This document shows, piece after piece, positions 38,621 through 50,700 of a stretch of DNA of 64,000 bases. The notes beneath the pieces are model-generated. The model was not told the DNA's origin and did no database searches. It saw nothing but the letters and a program-made list of their open reading frames with translations. Origin of the DNA: Bemisia tabaci (lineage: Eukaryota > Arthropoda > Insecta > Hemiptera > Aleyrodidae). The stretch lies in contig NC_092796.1 in NCBI RefSeq assembly GCF_918797505.1, forward strand, positions 32,994,098 to 33,058,097. The letters run 5' to 3'. Positions within the stretch are counted from its first letter, which is position 1, and the number at the start of each line of letters is the position of its first letter. The translations under genes were made by a program, and so were the position numbers.

Positions 38621-41600
38621 AGCAGTGCTCCATTGATAATTTTTCACGAAGACTCTAAGAAAACATCATATAAAGAGCAGGAACTGGTCTTGTTTTTTCA
38701 TTTTTCAGTTCTGTGTGTGAGCCAAGTGAATGGCACTAGGCTCAACTGAGTCCTTAATTTTACAGAACATACAATTTTCTCACTGTTGCTTGGATTGTCT
38801 AACATGGTGAATTAGTTGGAGCTGGATGATTCGAAAGAATCGCTGGAAATCTGCCTGATAAAGTCTTTCATATTTTAACACATTTTTTCATCAACATAAT
38901 TATTTTGCATACTTGTTTTGTTCTAAAAATTATTTTAAGTAACTTAATTTGACCGGCACTGCAAGGCTTTTTTGTCGCTTGAGCTGTATGTTCTGTCAAG
39001 AGAAATGTGATATTTATCTAGTCATAGTGTACCATCATCGAATATTTTGTCTGTTTTCTCATTAATGATGCCACAATCATGAATACAAAGTTTTTTATTT
39101 TTGTGAAAATATTTGTCTTCTGTATTTATTATGTAGACTCCTTTTTGTTATCTAAATTGCCTCCGTATCAGTATAACATGCTGTTGAAAATGATCAAATT
39201 CTTTCCATTTCTTCATGTCAAACAGTTGAAATACCGGCAAATTGAAAAGATGACCATTAAAGAAATTACTGATAGAGATTAGGGGTTTTTTGGCAAAATT
39301 GTTCCACAGACTTCTGTTTGGCGATCTGTTTCTGTTGTGGCGATATCGCCACATTGATACCCTGATGAATTCAAAGTTCTGAGAATTTTTTTTAGAGAGC
39401 CTCTTACTAAATATGTCTTTGAAAAGAAGACTTAAAATTATACAAAATTTGATCAACATTGTCTGTAATAACTGTAGAAGTACAACTTGGGTAGATATCG
39501 AAAATTATTTTACCTTCATATTGAAGATATTCACTTCGATTATGTTTTCAGGATTATCAGACTGTTGCATGCCACTTAATTTGCATTTACTTGATCCTGC
39601 TGCCTCATAAAAACCCAACGGCTACAATAAGCTTCACGCAACATGAAAAGCCTCGGTGCCCTAACGGAACGACTATCATAGGCTCATCGTATATTCGGGA
39701 TATTAGAAATAACAAACTTGTTCATGATCAAATTTTGTACATAAAAAAAAGGTCAAGACTACAACAAAATAGTTGTAATTTTAGGCAATTTTGAAAATAT
39801 TCTTGAAAGTTTCGAACTATCAATTGGTTAATGCGATACTCTATCACTCGGAAAATTGCTACATCTCAACGAAGACCATGACAGATTTTTTGGAAATGTT
39901 AAACTCAAGAGGGTAATACAAAAAAGACAACTGAAGTAAAATGTTAAATTTTTTTTCATCCTTTAAAATATGTCTACAAATGCATCAAGTGAATTACAGT
40001 GGAGATTGGACAGGATATTAAGAAAAAATATAAAACAGGTTTGAGAGAAGGAGGGATCTTTAAAAAACCCGCAAGAGCTGTGAAAAACTCAAGCTGGAGC
40101 CAACAAACTCATTCAAACTAAACAGGTCATCTTACGAGCTATTCTTATCTATCCTTCGCTTTAATTATAAAAACATGTTTAAAAACTTGGATATTTTTAT
40201 TTTGGTTCAAGCAGCTCTGACTTCAAGAGCATTAATCGCTTACAGTGCAGTTTTAGACTGCTTAGAGAAAGAGACGGAATTTTGTCAAGTGACCTTAAGC
40301 TTGAGCAAAAAATAAAAAAACAAAAAACAAACAAAAAAACAGAGGATGGTTTTAAATCCACCATGTCCTGCACAAAATTTGGATTAGAACATACCTTGAT
40401 CTCACCTCTCTTTTCTGTGTGAAAAGATATTGGATCATTACCAGAGCGTTCAGCATACTTTTTCATGCCGAGAAGTAATCACATTTTCCTGACTATCATG
40501 TAATGAGAACTACAAAAGTGCAAAGACCAAAATAATAACCATAAAAATTTTAATTTTATTATTAAAAACAGAAGATCCTCTCAGACATTGCAACGTACGA
40601 AAAAATGAGCTCCATTTTAAAATCAAAGATTGAATCTGTTATTTGCCGATTAAACTAAGTTCCACGTTGACGAAGTCAACCTGCTATGAATCTTAAAATT
40701 GTATTAACTTATTAAATTTTTTGAGAGGAAATACCAGATTAACAGAGAATAAAATGATCCTCTTATTCTTACTTTTTCGTAAACATGGTGGACAGTAATG
40801 AGATGAGAAATGATTCAATTCTGCAATGCCCCTTTACTCGTGCTAAAGATGTTTGAGGACCCGGGTGGATCACAGGTTTTGAAGAGTGCAAAACTGCTAT
40901 AATTGCACAACAATTTCTCCTTTTTAACAGTAAAGGAGACATAGATGTATTCTCTTTTTCGTACAATTTTTTCCCTTTGTCGAGAAAGTTCATCCGGAAA
41001 AAATAATATGCGATAGATCCTTTGTTTTTGACCATTGTGCAGCCTTACATCCCAAGCTCTTTGACCGATTCTGATTGTTGGGTAATTTTCACAGAATTCG
41101 CAGCTGACGAAATTTGGGCTTGTATGATCCACCCTGGTCTTCAATTGTAAATGAGTTCACTCGATAAATTCAACATTTTCGGACAAATAATACCCAACTG
41201 AATGACTGATTTATTGATGAGAGAAAAGAACATGGTCATTAGAATGTTAGTGCTCAGCTCGATAACAGTCCATGAAAATTTTTTAACCTCAACGGGTCAT
41301 TCAGTGCGTGGTGTTATAATGCTTGAGGATAATTTAACTGTACAAAAATTTAGCTTTCCTTACAGCTTAGAGACAGAAGGTACAGCAGTTGGTGAGGTTA
41401 TGTCTACCTCAGGATTACAGGGGAAGCAGATCAGTTGCATGCAACAGATGCCATTTTGATTGTTGATTTTTTCGATTAGCAAAAAATGATAATGTTATTC
41501 AAAACAGTAAACTGTCATGACAGATTAGTGGAGAGAGAACCTAATTAAAAATTTTGAAAATGACATCGTTCACTATGAATTCAGCACTAAGTTGTAAAAC

Positions 41601-43112
41601 TTACCACTGATAAAGAGACTAAAATGATAAAGCCATGGTGTGCATTCATAAAAATTGATTTGTTCCTGCAGAATCTGAGAATGATATCATCTGACTGACA
41701 AGATTTTGAGTTATTGAACTTTTTACTGATTCTTTAATTTTCTTTCACATCAAATTGCACAAAAAGCCTGAAAAAGGCAACCTCCAAAATATAAAGGACG
41801 GTTTGTCGTCTCTTGCATGAAAGAATGTATGTATCTCAATAGCGCTGCTTCAGTATTTTTTACTGATGTTTTATTTTCTTGTAGAAGAACCCTCATAAGA
41901 ATTTACATAAAATTTCCAGTGACTTTTTTTTCCACTTGTGAAAGAAGACACCAAAATTTTCAGACAAATTTGTGCAAAGGTTCTCCCATGAATAAATAAC
42001 ATGTTCGCAGAAATACTGGAGCAACGCAGGCAAGATTTGTCATTCACTGCAGGAAACAACGGGCTCACTGCTGACAATAATCAGGTTTTCCTTTCTCATT
42101 TTGTGAGGTATGTAAACATTTGTTGTTTGAGCCGATACGGTCATTTTTACTGAATGTGCAATCAAAAAACGAATCAATGATGAAAGTAACCAATCTGTTG
42201 ACAAATTCACTTTAACTTTCGAGTTAGGACACTTGATGCTCACCAAGATTTCATCAAAAGAAAGTATATTAAAAATAAACTCGCCGTCACAATCATACTC
42301 TCAACAAAAAACATTGCAATGCAACTTCTAACAATCTCTTCAGTTCCATCGCTGCTGAGGACTGCAACTCGATTTAATTGGTAAAAAATGAAAATTGACA
42401 AATGATAAATAACTAAATACAAATAAATACATAAGACAGAAGACCACTTGTTGCCAGTCTGCTGCCATACAGGTAATTAAGTGTTCACTTGGACTCATGC
42501 ACATGGTCTTCAGCGCCTGAATAAATTATTTGAGAACATCACAAATACCTGTGATAGCAGCGAGCTCTAATTTATTAATAATTCTAGCAGGATTCCCTCC
42601 ATTTGTTGGCCACAGAATTTGATTACAAGATACGTTTGAGTGAATCAATTACATAAAGTATCAGGTAATTTCAAAAACTTCCGTACGATAATCTCAAGGT
42701 ATCTTATTATACACGTATTTATTACAGCAGCAAAGAAACTTGTTTGCACCTCTTATCAGGGAAAAAATTGTTCAGCAGATCAAACTTGTTTTAGACTTTT
42801 TATATTTTCATTTGATAAGGCTGCAACACAAATCTTTTCAATTTTTGGTAAATTTTTGTCTCGCTATTTTCTTTGTACACAGTAAAATAAAGAGCTTCCT
42901 AAAGTAGATAAACGGCAGTTTAAAAACATGACCCACATGAAATATTTCATTCAACAACTTCACTATAGGTTGGGATCGAAATTCGATTTTATTAAGAGGG
43001 CGGCCCATTGATTTTTGGGTCTTTACAGGGAATCACGCTAAGATTGGAGCCCAGAAAGTCGTGTAAACCTGGGAAAAATTACATTGAAAAAGAAATTAGA
43101 AAATCGATTGGT
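38621..43112. other. Convergent intergenic region between REV1 and GMPS
   Basis: 4.5 kb of AT-rich sequence holding the 3'UTRs of REV1 (plus) and GMPS (minus). TTTATT at ~42717-42722 is a possible GMPS polyadenylation signal on the minus strand. ORFs of 60-110 codons here show no known motif or convincing splice pattern, so I annotate no gene. Confidence 0.5.
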
Positions 43113-44756
43113 TCACTCCCATTCCGTGGTGCCGGGAGGTTTGGTCGTGAGGTCATAGAGAACTCGCGAGATACCTTGGACGCTACTGATTTCTTGGTAC
43201 ATTTTGGAGACTACGTCTAATGGGAGGTGTTTACCGGGCAAGGCAGGAGTGCCCGTCATAAAATCGTTCGTAATAAACGGTCGAAGGACGACAGAGCGCT
43301 GGCATGATGTGATGCGCAAAGCTGCGTCTCGGTCAAAGTGCACTGGGATCAAGACAACCGGCATTTGGCTGATGCTGTCGACACAGTTGGACGAGGAGAG
43401 GACATGGAACGCAACTGCATCAACTTGCCGCAGTGTGGACAAGACATTGCTTGTCAGAAACGTATGTGTGATTTCTGTGACTGGATCCTTAACTAAGCCG
43501 CCGAAAATATAACATACTCTGAAAAAGCAATGAGGTATGTAATTAAAATCAGTCTAGAAATTTTAAATGCAATTTTTGCAAAAATAAAACTACCAACCGA
43601 CACAAAAAAAGATTGATGATAGGTTGTAAGATTGTTCATTTATTTAGTTAGGGTTTTTTCCCTTTCTTTCTTTCTGTTTGTTTAATGGCTTTTTATGCAA
43701 GTGGAGTTTACAGCCAGCTATGGACACATTGATATAAAGTGATTTTGATGATGAGTATTGATATTTGATTATGGTTTTAGATGAGAGATGCAAATAACAA
43801 AGAAGAAGTCAAGATAAGGTCCTGAACTTCAGGTTAGGTTTCTTTACATCTCATTTTGCGCAAATTTGGTTGCCGATAATGAAGGAAAATGTGGCTGCAG
43901 ATACAGAAAATTTGCGACACGGACAACACAAATTGCAAGTTTTTCATAGTAAGACTTTCATTTCCCAAAGTCCAAAAATGGAGAGGAATTTCTTTGATCT
44001 GGCAAGACTAACATACAACCTGCACTATGGCCGGCCTGGAAGTGAGCAACTTGAAAGGTCCATTGGCAGTAACAAAAAAAAAAATGAAAACCACCAACAG
44101 TCATTGTCAGTTAATTAAAAATAGGTGCAAAGTTGGCATGGTGCGGGGTTCCTCCAAGGTTAAGATAACCAAATGTTCCTTATCCAAGAGCTGAAATGAG
44201 AGCAACTTATATAGAGTTGCATTTTAGGGAGCTGATAAAGTTTATTTATGTAAATAAATGAATATAAACATAGTGTATACTGATGATACATACCTATTGA
44301 CGTTTTGGCAGATGCTAGGCATGAGTTTTGCCAGGAACATAAGATCGTCCCAATCAGGCTCGTTCTCACTTGATATTCCTACAACGTAACTATAAGAACG
44401 GGAGTCCCCTTGTACCCCAACGCTTCTGATTGGCAGAACGGTGGCTGCCAGATGCTGTTTCCTTGAGACTTCTCGCAGCTTACTTCGCTCAATTTCATCG
44501 GTCGCATTCTCGATCCGGTTCAAGAGCGCATGTTTCTTCTGTAACATTTGGTCGTACTCGACAATTATTTTCACTATCACCTGTGTCTCTGAGAAGTCAC
44601 GTTCCATGAACGGCTCTTCACCACAAAGCACACGGATTGCAAGGCCAGGGCCAGGGAAAGGGTGTCGCATAACCAGATCATGACTAAGACCCAGTTCCTT
44701 CCCAAGAACTCTCACTTCGTCTTTGTGAAAGTCACTAAGAGGCTCAATTACTCTAC
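43113..44756 (-). CDS. GMPS: GMPS last two exons: XMP-binding and dimerisation domain
   Basis: Exon 44756-44294 encodes [20 protein letters not shown], the conserved [11 protein letters not shown], and [16 protein letters not shown]. Exon 43518-43113 encodes the end of the domain: [49 protein letters not shown] and stop. The C-terminus matches the strongly conserved family ending. Plus-strand ORFs over these exons are shadows. Confidence 0.96.
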
Positions 44757-47700
44757 CTGTTGACAGAAAGAAATTTGAATTAGCGAGATATGACCATAGT
44801 TTAGTCTTTAAATGAAGAAATTACACAAAATGGGTTAACTTTCAAGATCAAAACATCGATCGCCATTTTCAAGATAGAGCCTCATTAATATTGGACAGAG
44901 AAACTTCATTTTTCCTGATTTTTTTTTTTTTTTTTTTTTTTTTTAAATGGCCGGGTAAGTATAAATACTGACTTTCTATGTGTCTACTGCACAAAGCTAA
45001 AAACCATTACATATTCTTCAGAGGGAATCTTTTGCAGAAAAACGTGTTTTAAAAATATCTGACTCTTAATTCCATCCTGTTGTGCAAAAACTGCTTATGT
45101 GCATTTATCCAAGCTAGTATTTATCAAGTCTTGAGTTTTTAGACTAATAATACTTTTTTAGATTTGAGCATGAAAGACAGGTAAAGATATATTTTAAGGT
45201 TATCATAATCCTAGAATAAGTTCTTGCACGGTTTAGATTATTGTATCCGCTCCAGAAAAGTATTCATAACACAACAAAAAAGTGCAAAGCTGGAAAAATG
45301 GATATTTGCAGTTTCCATACGACGTGATTCAATTAACACTCAGTTTCAAGTACATCACAAAACAAGGGAACTTTGTCACACTTAGGAGATTGGGTGATAA
45401 AGCCAAATGGGGCCGATTTTTTAAGAAGTAAAGATGTTCATTTCACTGGAGAAATTCCCATTTACTGGCCTAATGATCCAACCTTCAATACAGCTTAATA
45501 AATGCAATATGCAATTCTTCAAAATTTAACGAAAAAAAAAACTTTGTTGGGTAATCTTGCTAACTTAACGAAGGAAATAGAAAAAAATAGGCACCTGCAG
45601 CTCTTAGCTCTCGAATGAGCGGACTGTCATTATGATGGGTCTTGATCGCAGCAGCTTTATTGCTAACCGTTGCCGATGCAGACTCTATCAAGTCGGGACG
45701 AAGCGTGCCTTGTGCCAAGAACACCTCCTCCGGCTTCAGTTTGAGCTCTTCGATGACATCATTGGCAACTGAGACGAATACATCCCCGATAATCTTCCTC
45801 TTCTCTTCCGGGTCACTGGTCATGCAAAGCATCTTGGTGACATGAAGGCGTGAGGGCACTCGCTTGTCCAGCGGCATCGTTGTTGTTGTCCCGTGGAGGA
45901 ATTGGAACCCAGCATTTATCACGCGCAGCTTCAGTCCTAACGCCGAGAGGCTTGACTCCACCATTTTTGACTCGTTCTTCCTCATCAAGCCGTTATCGAT
46001 GTGGATTGCGATGATCTGGTCCGGCGAGAGGGCTTTGTGCAAGAGAGCCGCACAAACGGTTGAGTCAACGCCACCACTCAGGAGCAACTGCAGAAATGAA
46101 GAGTAGATATGATTACAGTAAAGTTGTGACAGGTTAGTCCGCATGGAAGCAGGAAGTTTTGAGCCTTCCCACTTTGATTGGTCTTCCTTTATTCTTAGCC
46201 AAAATTCATGAATAGTTCCCCTGGAGACTTCGAAAAAATTAACAAAAATCTTTTCCCCCAAAAAATTGAACTTTTCTACTGCATGAACATTGTAAAAACG
46301 AAAATTTCTGTAAGGCTGACAGGGTTCAAGGGTAATAAGTGAACTGAAACTTCAAAATTCCCTGACTTTTTTTTGAACAAAAAAAAGAAACTACCTGACA
46401 TTTTTCGGGAAGGTAACCTGCTGCATTCATGCAAGATTAGAGACATATTGTTTTAGTGAAGCTTGGCAACAATGATACACGGCAGAACAGAGCGACTACT
46501 TAGTATGATCTCCTCTACAAATGGAAACATTCCCTGACTTTCCAGGTTTTTTAAAAGTCCCTGACTTCTAGATTTTCCAGGACGTTTGACACCCTGGGTT
46601 CCCCTGTTCACACGGTGGTTCCTCCGTTTCATATGACCGTGAAGTTTCAAAACCCTGAGACTCAGCTACTGATATTACCTCAAATCAAAAGACATTGAGT
46701 TTAGTCCAGGCGCCTGGTAGCTAAAAATGAGGCTACCTGGAATTTTGGGTACACAGCGATTTTTTTGGCTTACTTTATGTTTTTTGGGTCGCTGAATCCG
46801 AATCTGAAGTTTCCGCACGCGTATCTGGTGAGCATTTTCCGCTATTTTGAAAAAATGGCCTAAAAAGGCCTTTTTTTGCGGTTTTTTTTATATAGCGGCT
46901 ACGGATGAGGAAAAGTCCCGGATTTAGCTAATGTTTTGAATAGCTGACATAATTTGGAAGAAAATGGTGTATACATATGTTAGGTTTGCTTAAAAATTGA
47001 GGAAGATACAGCATCGTGAACATCGCGCCTATTCACGTTTTCGCGGCGCACCCCTCAGCGCGGTCCGGCTCGCCGCGGTCCGCCAAGTTCTGAGGCGTTA
47101 CACGCTTTAAACGGTTTTCGTTTCAATAGTTTTTCATTTCTAACACTCGTAAAACATATTATTGCTTTTTTCTTTATCAATGTACCCCATTATACCTTTT
47201 ATTTGTTCCCAATATGTATCTATAGGTTACCATAAATAAAAACTGAGTTGTCCTTTATTTGTAAATTTGTTCTGAATGTAGTTCTCTGTTGTTCATTGAA
47301 GAAAGGTTGTTAAGAAAATGTTTCTGTAGTTACAGAAAAATGTACTTCATTTAAAGGAAAACATTTACGTATTGAAATTGTCTTTCGTGTCAAAGAAATT
47401 TTCTTTAATTCAAATCATTTTCATACTCTAAAAAGAACATCACTTTATTATCGAGACCAATTTTTTTATAAATGAAACAATTTTTGAACGGATTACTTTC
47501 CAGAAATACAGAGATTGTCGTCAAGTAAAAATAATTCGCTTTAGATCAAATAATTTTTCAAACTAAGACAACTTTTTCAGCAATTTTTTTCAGTGTTCGC
47601 TCAGAAAGATAAAGAAAGCAAAAGCAGTTACGGAAAAGGGCAATATTTTCTTTCAAAATTTGTGTAATTTTACACATACGAGGTGCATACACGAGGTGCA

Positions 47701-50700
47701 AAGATGAGGGTATATACACGAGTATACATTTTTACAGTTTACATACATTAATAATAGATCCACTAATACAATTATCTGACACTCACACTCATGTTGGTCC
47801 AAATAAGAAAAGATTTCTTCCATTGCTGCTGTCACTTTATTGATGCACTGTTCCGGGGTGGATTTGTCATCTTCACTTGCACTTTTTTTTCTCTCTTTTA
47901 GAGAGTGAATCTTTATTTTAAATAAACACGCCCGATGATATTTTGCTTTTTTCGCCGCTAAATTCTCGATCGAATCTAATCTTTCTCGAATGCAAATACT
48001 TTCTGAATCAGTTCTCCCTTTGATTATATCCAAAATGCGATTACCAAATTTCGGATGGGTGACATTACTAACGGCGATTTGAACGCGTATACTTTTTCGA
48101 TTGAGATTTTTTTTGCCTCCTTTTGCTTTAATTTCAATTGCATCGCCACAAAGAAAACATCGCTTTGTGAATGGAAAATACACTTTCTTGGGCAAAATCA
48201 CGGATTGAGACGGTGAATTTTGGCGATTCCACGCTGAAATGTGGCTCTCACTCGTGTAATTTTTACTGCATACCTTATGCACAGTTATTTTATTTCTTTT
48301 ACGCCCTATCAACTCTACTTTCCCGTCTTGCCGTTTTTCACTAGCTTTGCGAAAAGCACTCACTCCTTTTCTTTTAACGTCTATTGTTTGTTGATTTGCC
48401 AACGGTTGGCCACATATAAAACACGAAATTTCAACGTCCATCGCAAAAGTTTAGAAGTACGTGCGTAAATAAATAACACGCTGGTGGAGTCGCGACACGC
48501 GTGTTTGGCAGTCATCTGCCCACTGAAGATGCATATTTTGCTGCAGAATTAGTGAAGTCCAGACAGAGTGCAATAAAAATGCCAAGGAGATAAGAAAATG
48601 CTAGGCAGTGCATAATCCTGGAGCCCAGTTGAAACCCGAAGACCGCATCCTAGCCAGGATTGTAGCCCCAGAATACGGGAAAGATAACACCTCGAAAAAA
48701 ATAAACCATTGAGATAGTGAGTCACTCACGCGGAATCTCGCGAGACATCACAAATACGTTGAGGACGGGGATATTTATCCCGTTTTAGTAAATATTAGTT
48801 TATTACTTTTTTGACTTTTGGATCCGTTTGTTCTCTCTTAAGGGTAATACAATCATCTGAGATGAAAAAAATAGCAATTAATCCAATCTTACTGTATTAA
48901 GACATTTTTTCAGGGAGGGATAGCGAAAACGGAAGGGATGATGGAACACATTTCAGGTATAATAAAGCATTAAAATGATTTATTAAATGTTAGAAATGAA
49001 AAACTGTTGAAACGAAAACCGTTTAAAGCGTGTAACGCCTCAGAACTTGGCGGACCGCGGCGAGCCGGACCGCGCTGAGGGGTGCGCCGCGAAAACGTGA
49101 ATAGGCGCGATGTTCACGATGCTGTATCTTCCTCAATTTTTAAGCAAACCTAACATATGTATACACCATTTTCTTCCAAATTATGTCAGCTATTCAAAAC
49201 ATTAGCTAAATCCGGGACTTTTCCTCATCCGTAGCCGCTATATCAAAAAAAACCGCAAAAAAAGGCCTTTTTAGGCCATTTTTTCAAAATAGCGGAAAAT
49301 GCTCACCAGATACGCGTGCGGAAACTTCAGATTCGGATTCAGCGACCCAAAAAAACATAAAGTAGGCCAAAAAAATCGCTGTGTACCCAAAATTCCAGGT
49401 AGACTTACCAGGCGCCTGGACTAGTTCCCTTTTATGACGGATGTAGAAGGAATCTATTTAACACCAACAATCTCCCGTCCCGGAAAATTTAAAACGCCAA
49501 AACAGTGGCTTGGGTAAAATGACACTTGAAAATAAAAGAGGACAAAATAAGAAACTTACTGTGAACATGACTTACCAAAACTTTGCTGGACCCTACAGTG
49601 CTCCTAATGTATTTTATACACTCTTCCTGTCGGTCTTGCAGTGTGAAATTACCGGAGACACCAGCGATATCAAACAAAAATGTTTTAAAAATTAACTGTC
49701 CGTTCTCTGTAAGGTCCACCTGTAGAAGAGATTAGAATGCAGTTTTAGATTATTTGCATAGAGAGATTTCATGACTTCAACATAGAGTCCAGTTGTGCTC
49801 TTTTCTATGCTGTGTGTTTCTAGAGGACCAGTCGTTGTGAGGTTCATCATTCCAGGAATATTATGGTTAAAGGGCAAAAACATGCAACAATTAGTGGTGA
49901 CTCAAAGATTTCACTCTGGTTCACTGCAAATGGCACAATAATCTAATTAAACTAGGACAAGAATACAATGTGAAACACTTTAAACTGACTATCTAAGTAT
50001 TTCACTGCTGAGAGTTAACAAAGCCTTCAATCAGTGCCAGAGGATGAAAAACTAATAATTAAATCTTAATCTCGTCCTTCTTAGTGGTTTTTGAAGGTCT
50101 TCTCTTGACAAAACAGCAAAGTACTAAATTGTAAGGCAAACGCATATGAAATATTGAAATGATCTTCTCTTGAGAGTTTGAAAGCTTTTAAAAGGTTCTC
50201 CAGACAAAAAAAATGGGGACGTTCCACATAAAATTTCAAGAGTTTTCAAGGGTTCCAATGATAAATTTTTAAATGATAAGCTATATGATCCTTTAACATG
50301 TAAAACGATGCAACTTCAGCTGAGGTATCGATGTTCAGTGGATACTTTCATGGTTATTCATGTAATGTCGGCAAGGTGACATTGTCAACTTCTGTTTTTT
50401 TCAAAATGGGTGCAAGTGTTTACGCTACCTTTTACCTTCAGATATTTCAGATACATGCGGATTTTCAAAGAGCATAGCATACCTCTGGATGAAACTGGAG
50501 ACCATACAATCGCAGCTTATCGCTAGCAATAGCTGTTACAAAATTACTTGACCACGCAACTGCTTTAAAGCTATCAGCAACTTTTTCTATACTGTCTCCA
50601 TGAGTAAGTAACACACTTTGACTTTTCTTTAGATCCCTGAAACAAATGAAGGAAAAAAATAATTAACACTTCATTTTAAGAGCAGCTAAAAATCACAATT

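Noticed and set aside
40197..40466. Minus-strand ORF beginning MKKYAERSGNDPISF with a donor-like GTATGT after 20 codons
   Set aside because: No convincing acceptor or partner exon; no recognised protein.
40769..41144. Two overlapping minus-strand ORFs (88 and 109 codons)
   Set aside because: No motif, no splice context and strongly biased by AT-rich sequence; treated as chance ORFs.
43204..43512. 102-codon plus-strand ORF
   Set aside because: Shadow of the last GMPS exon on the opposite strand.
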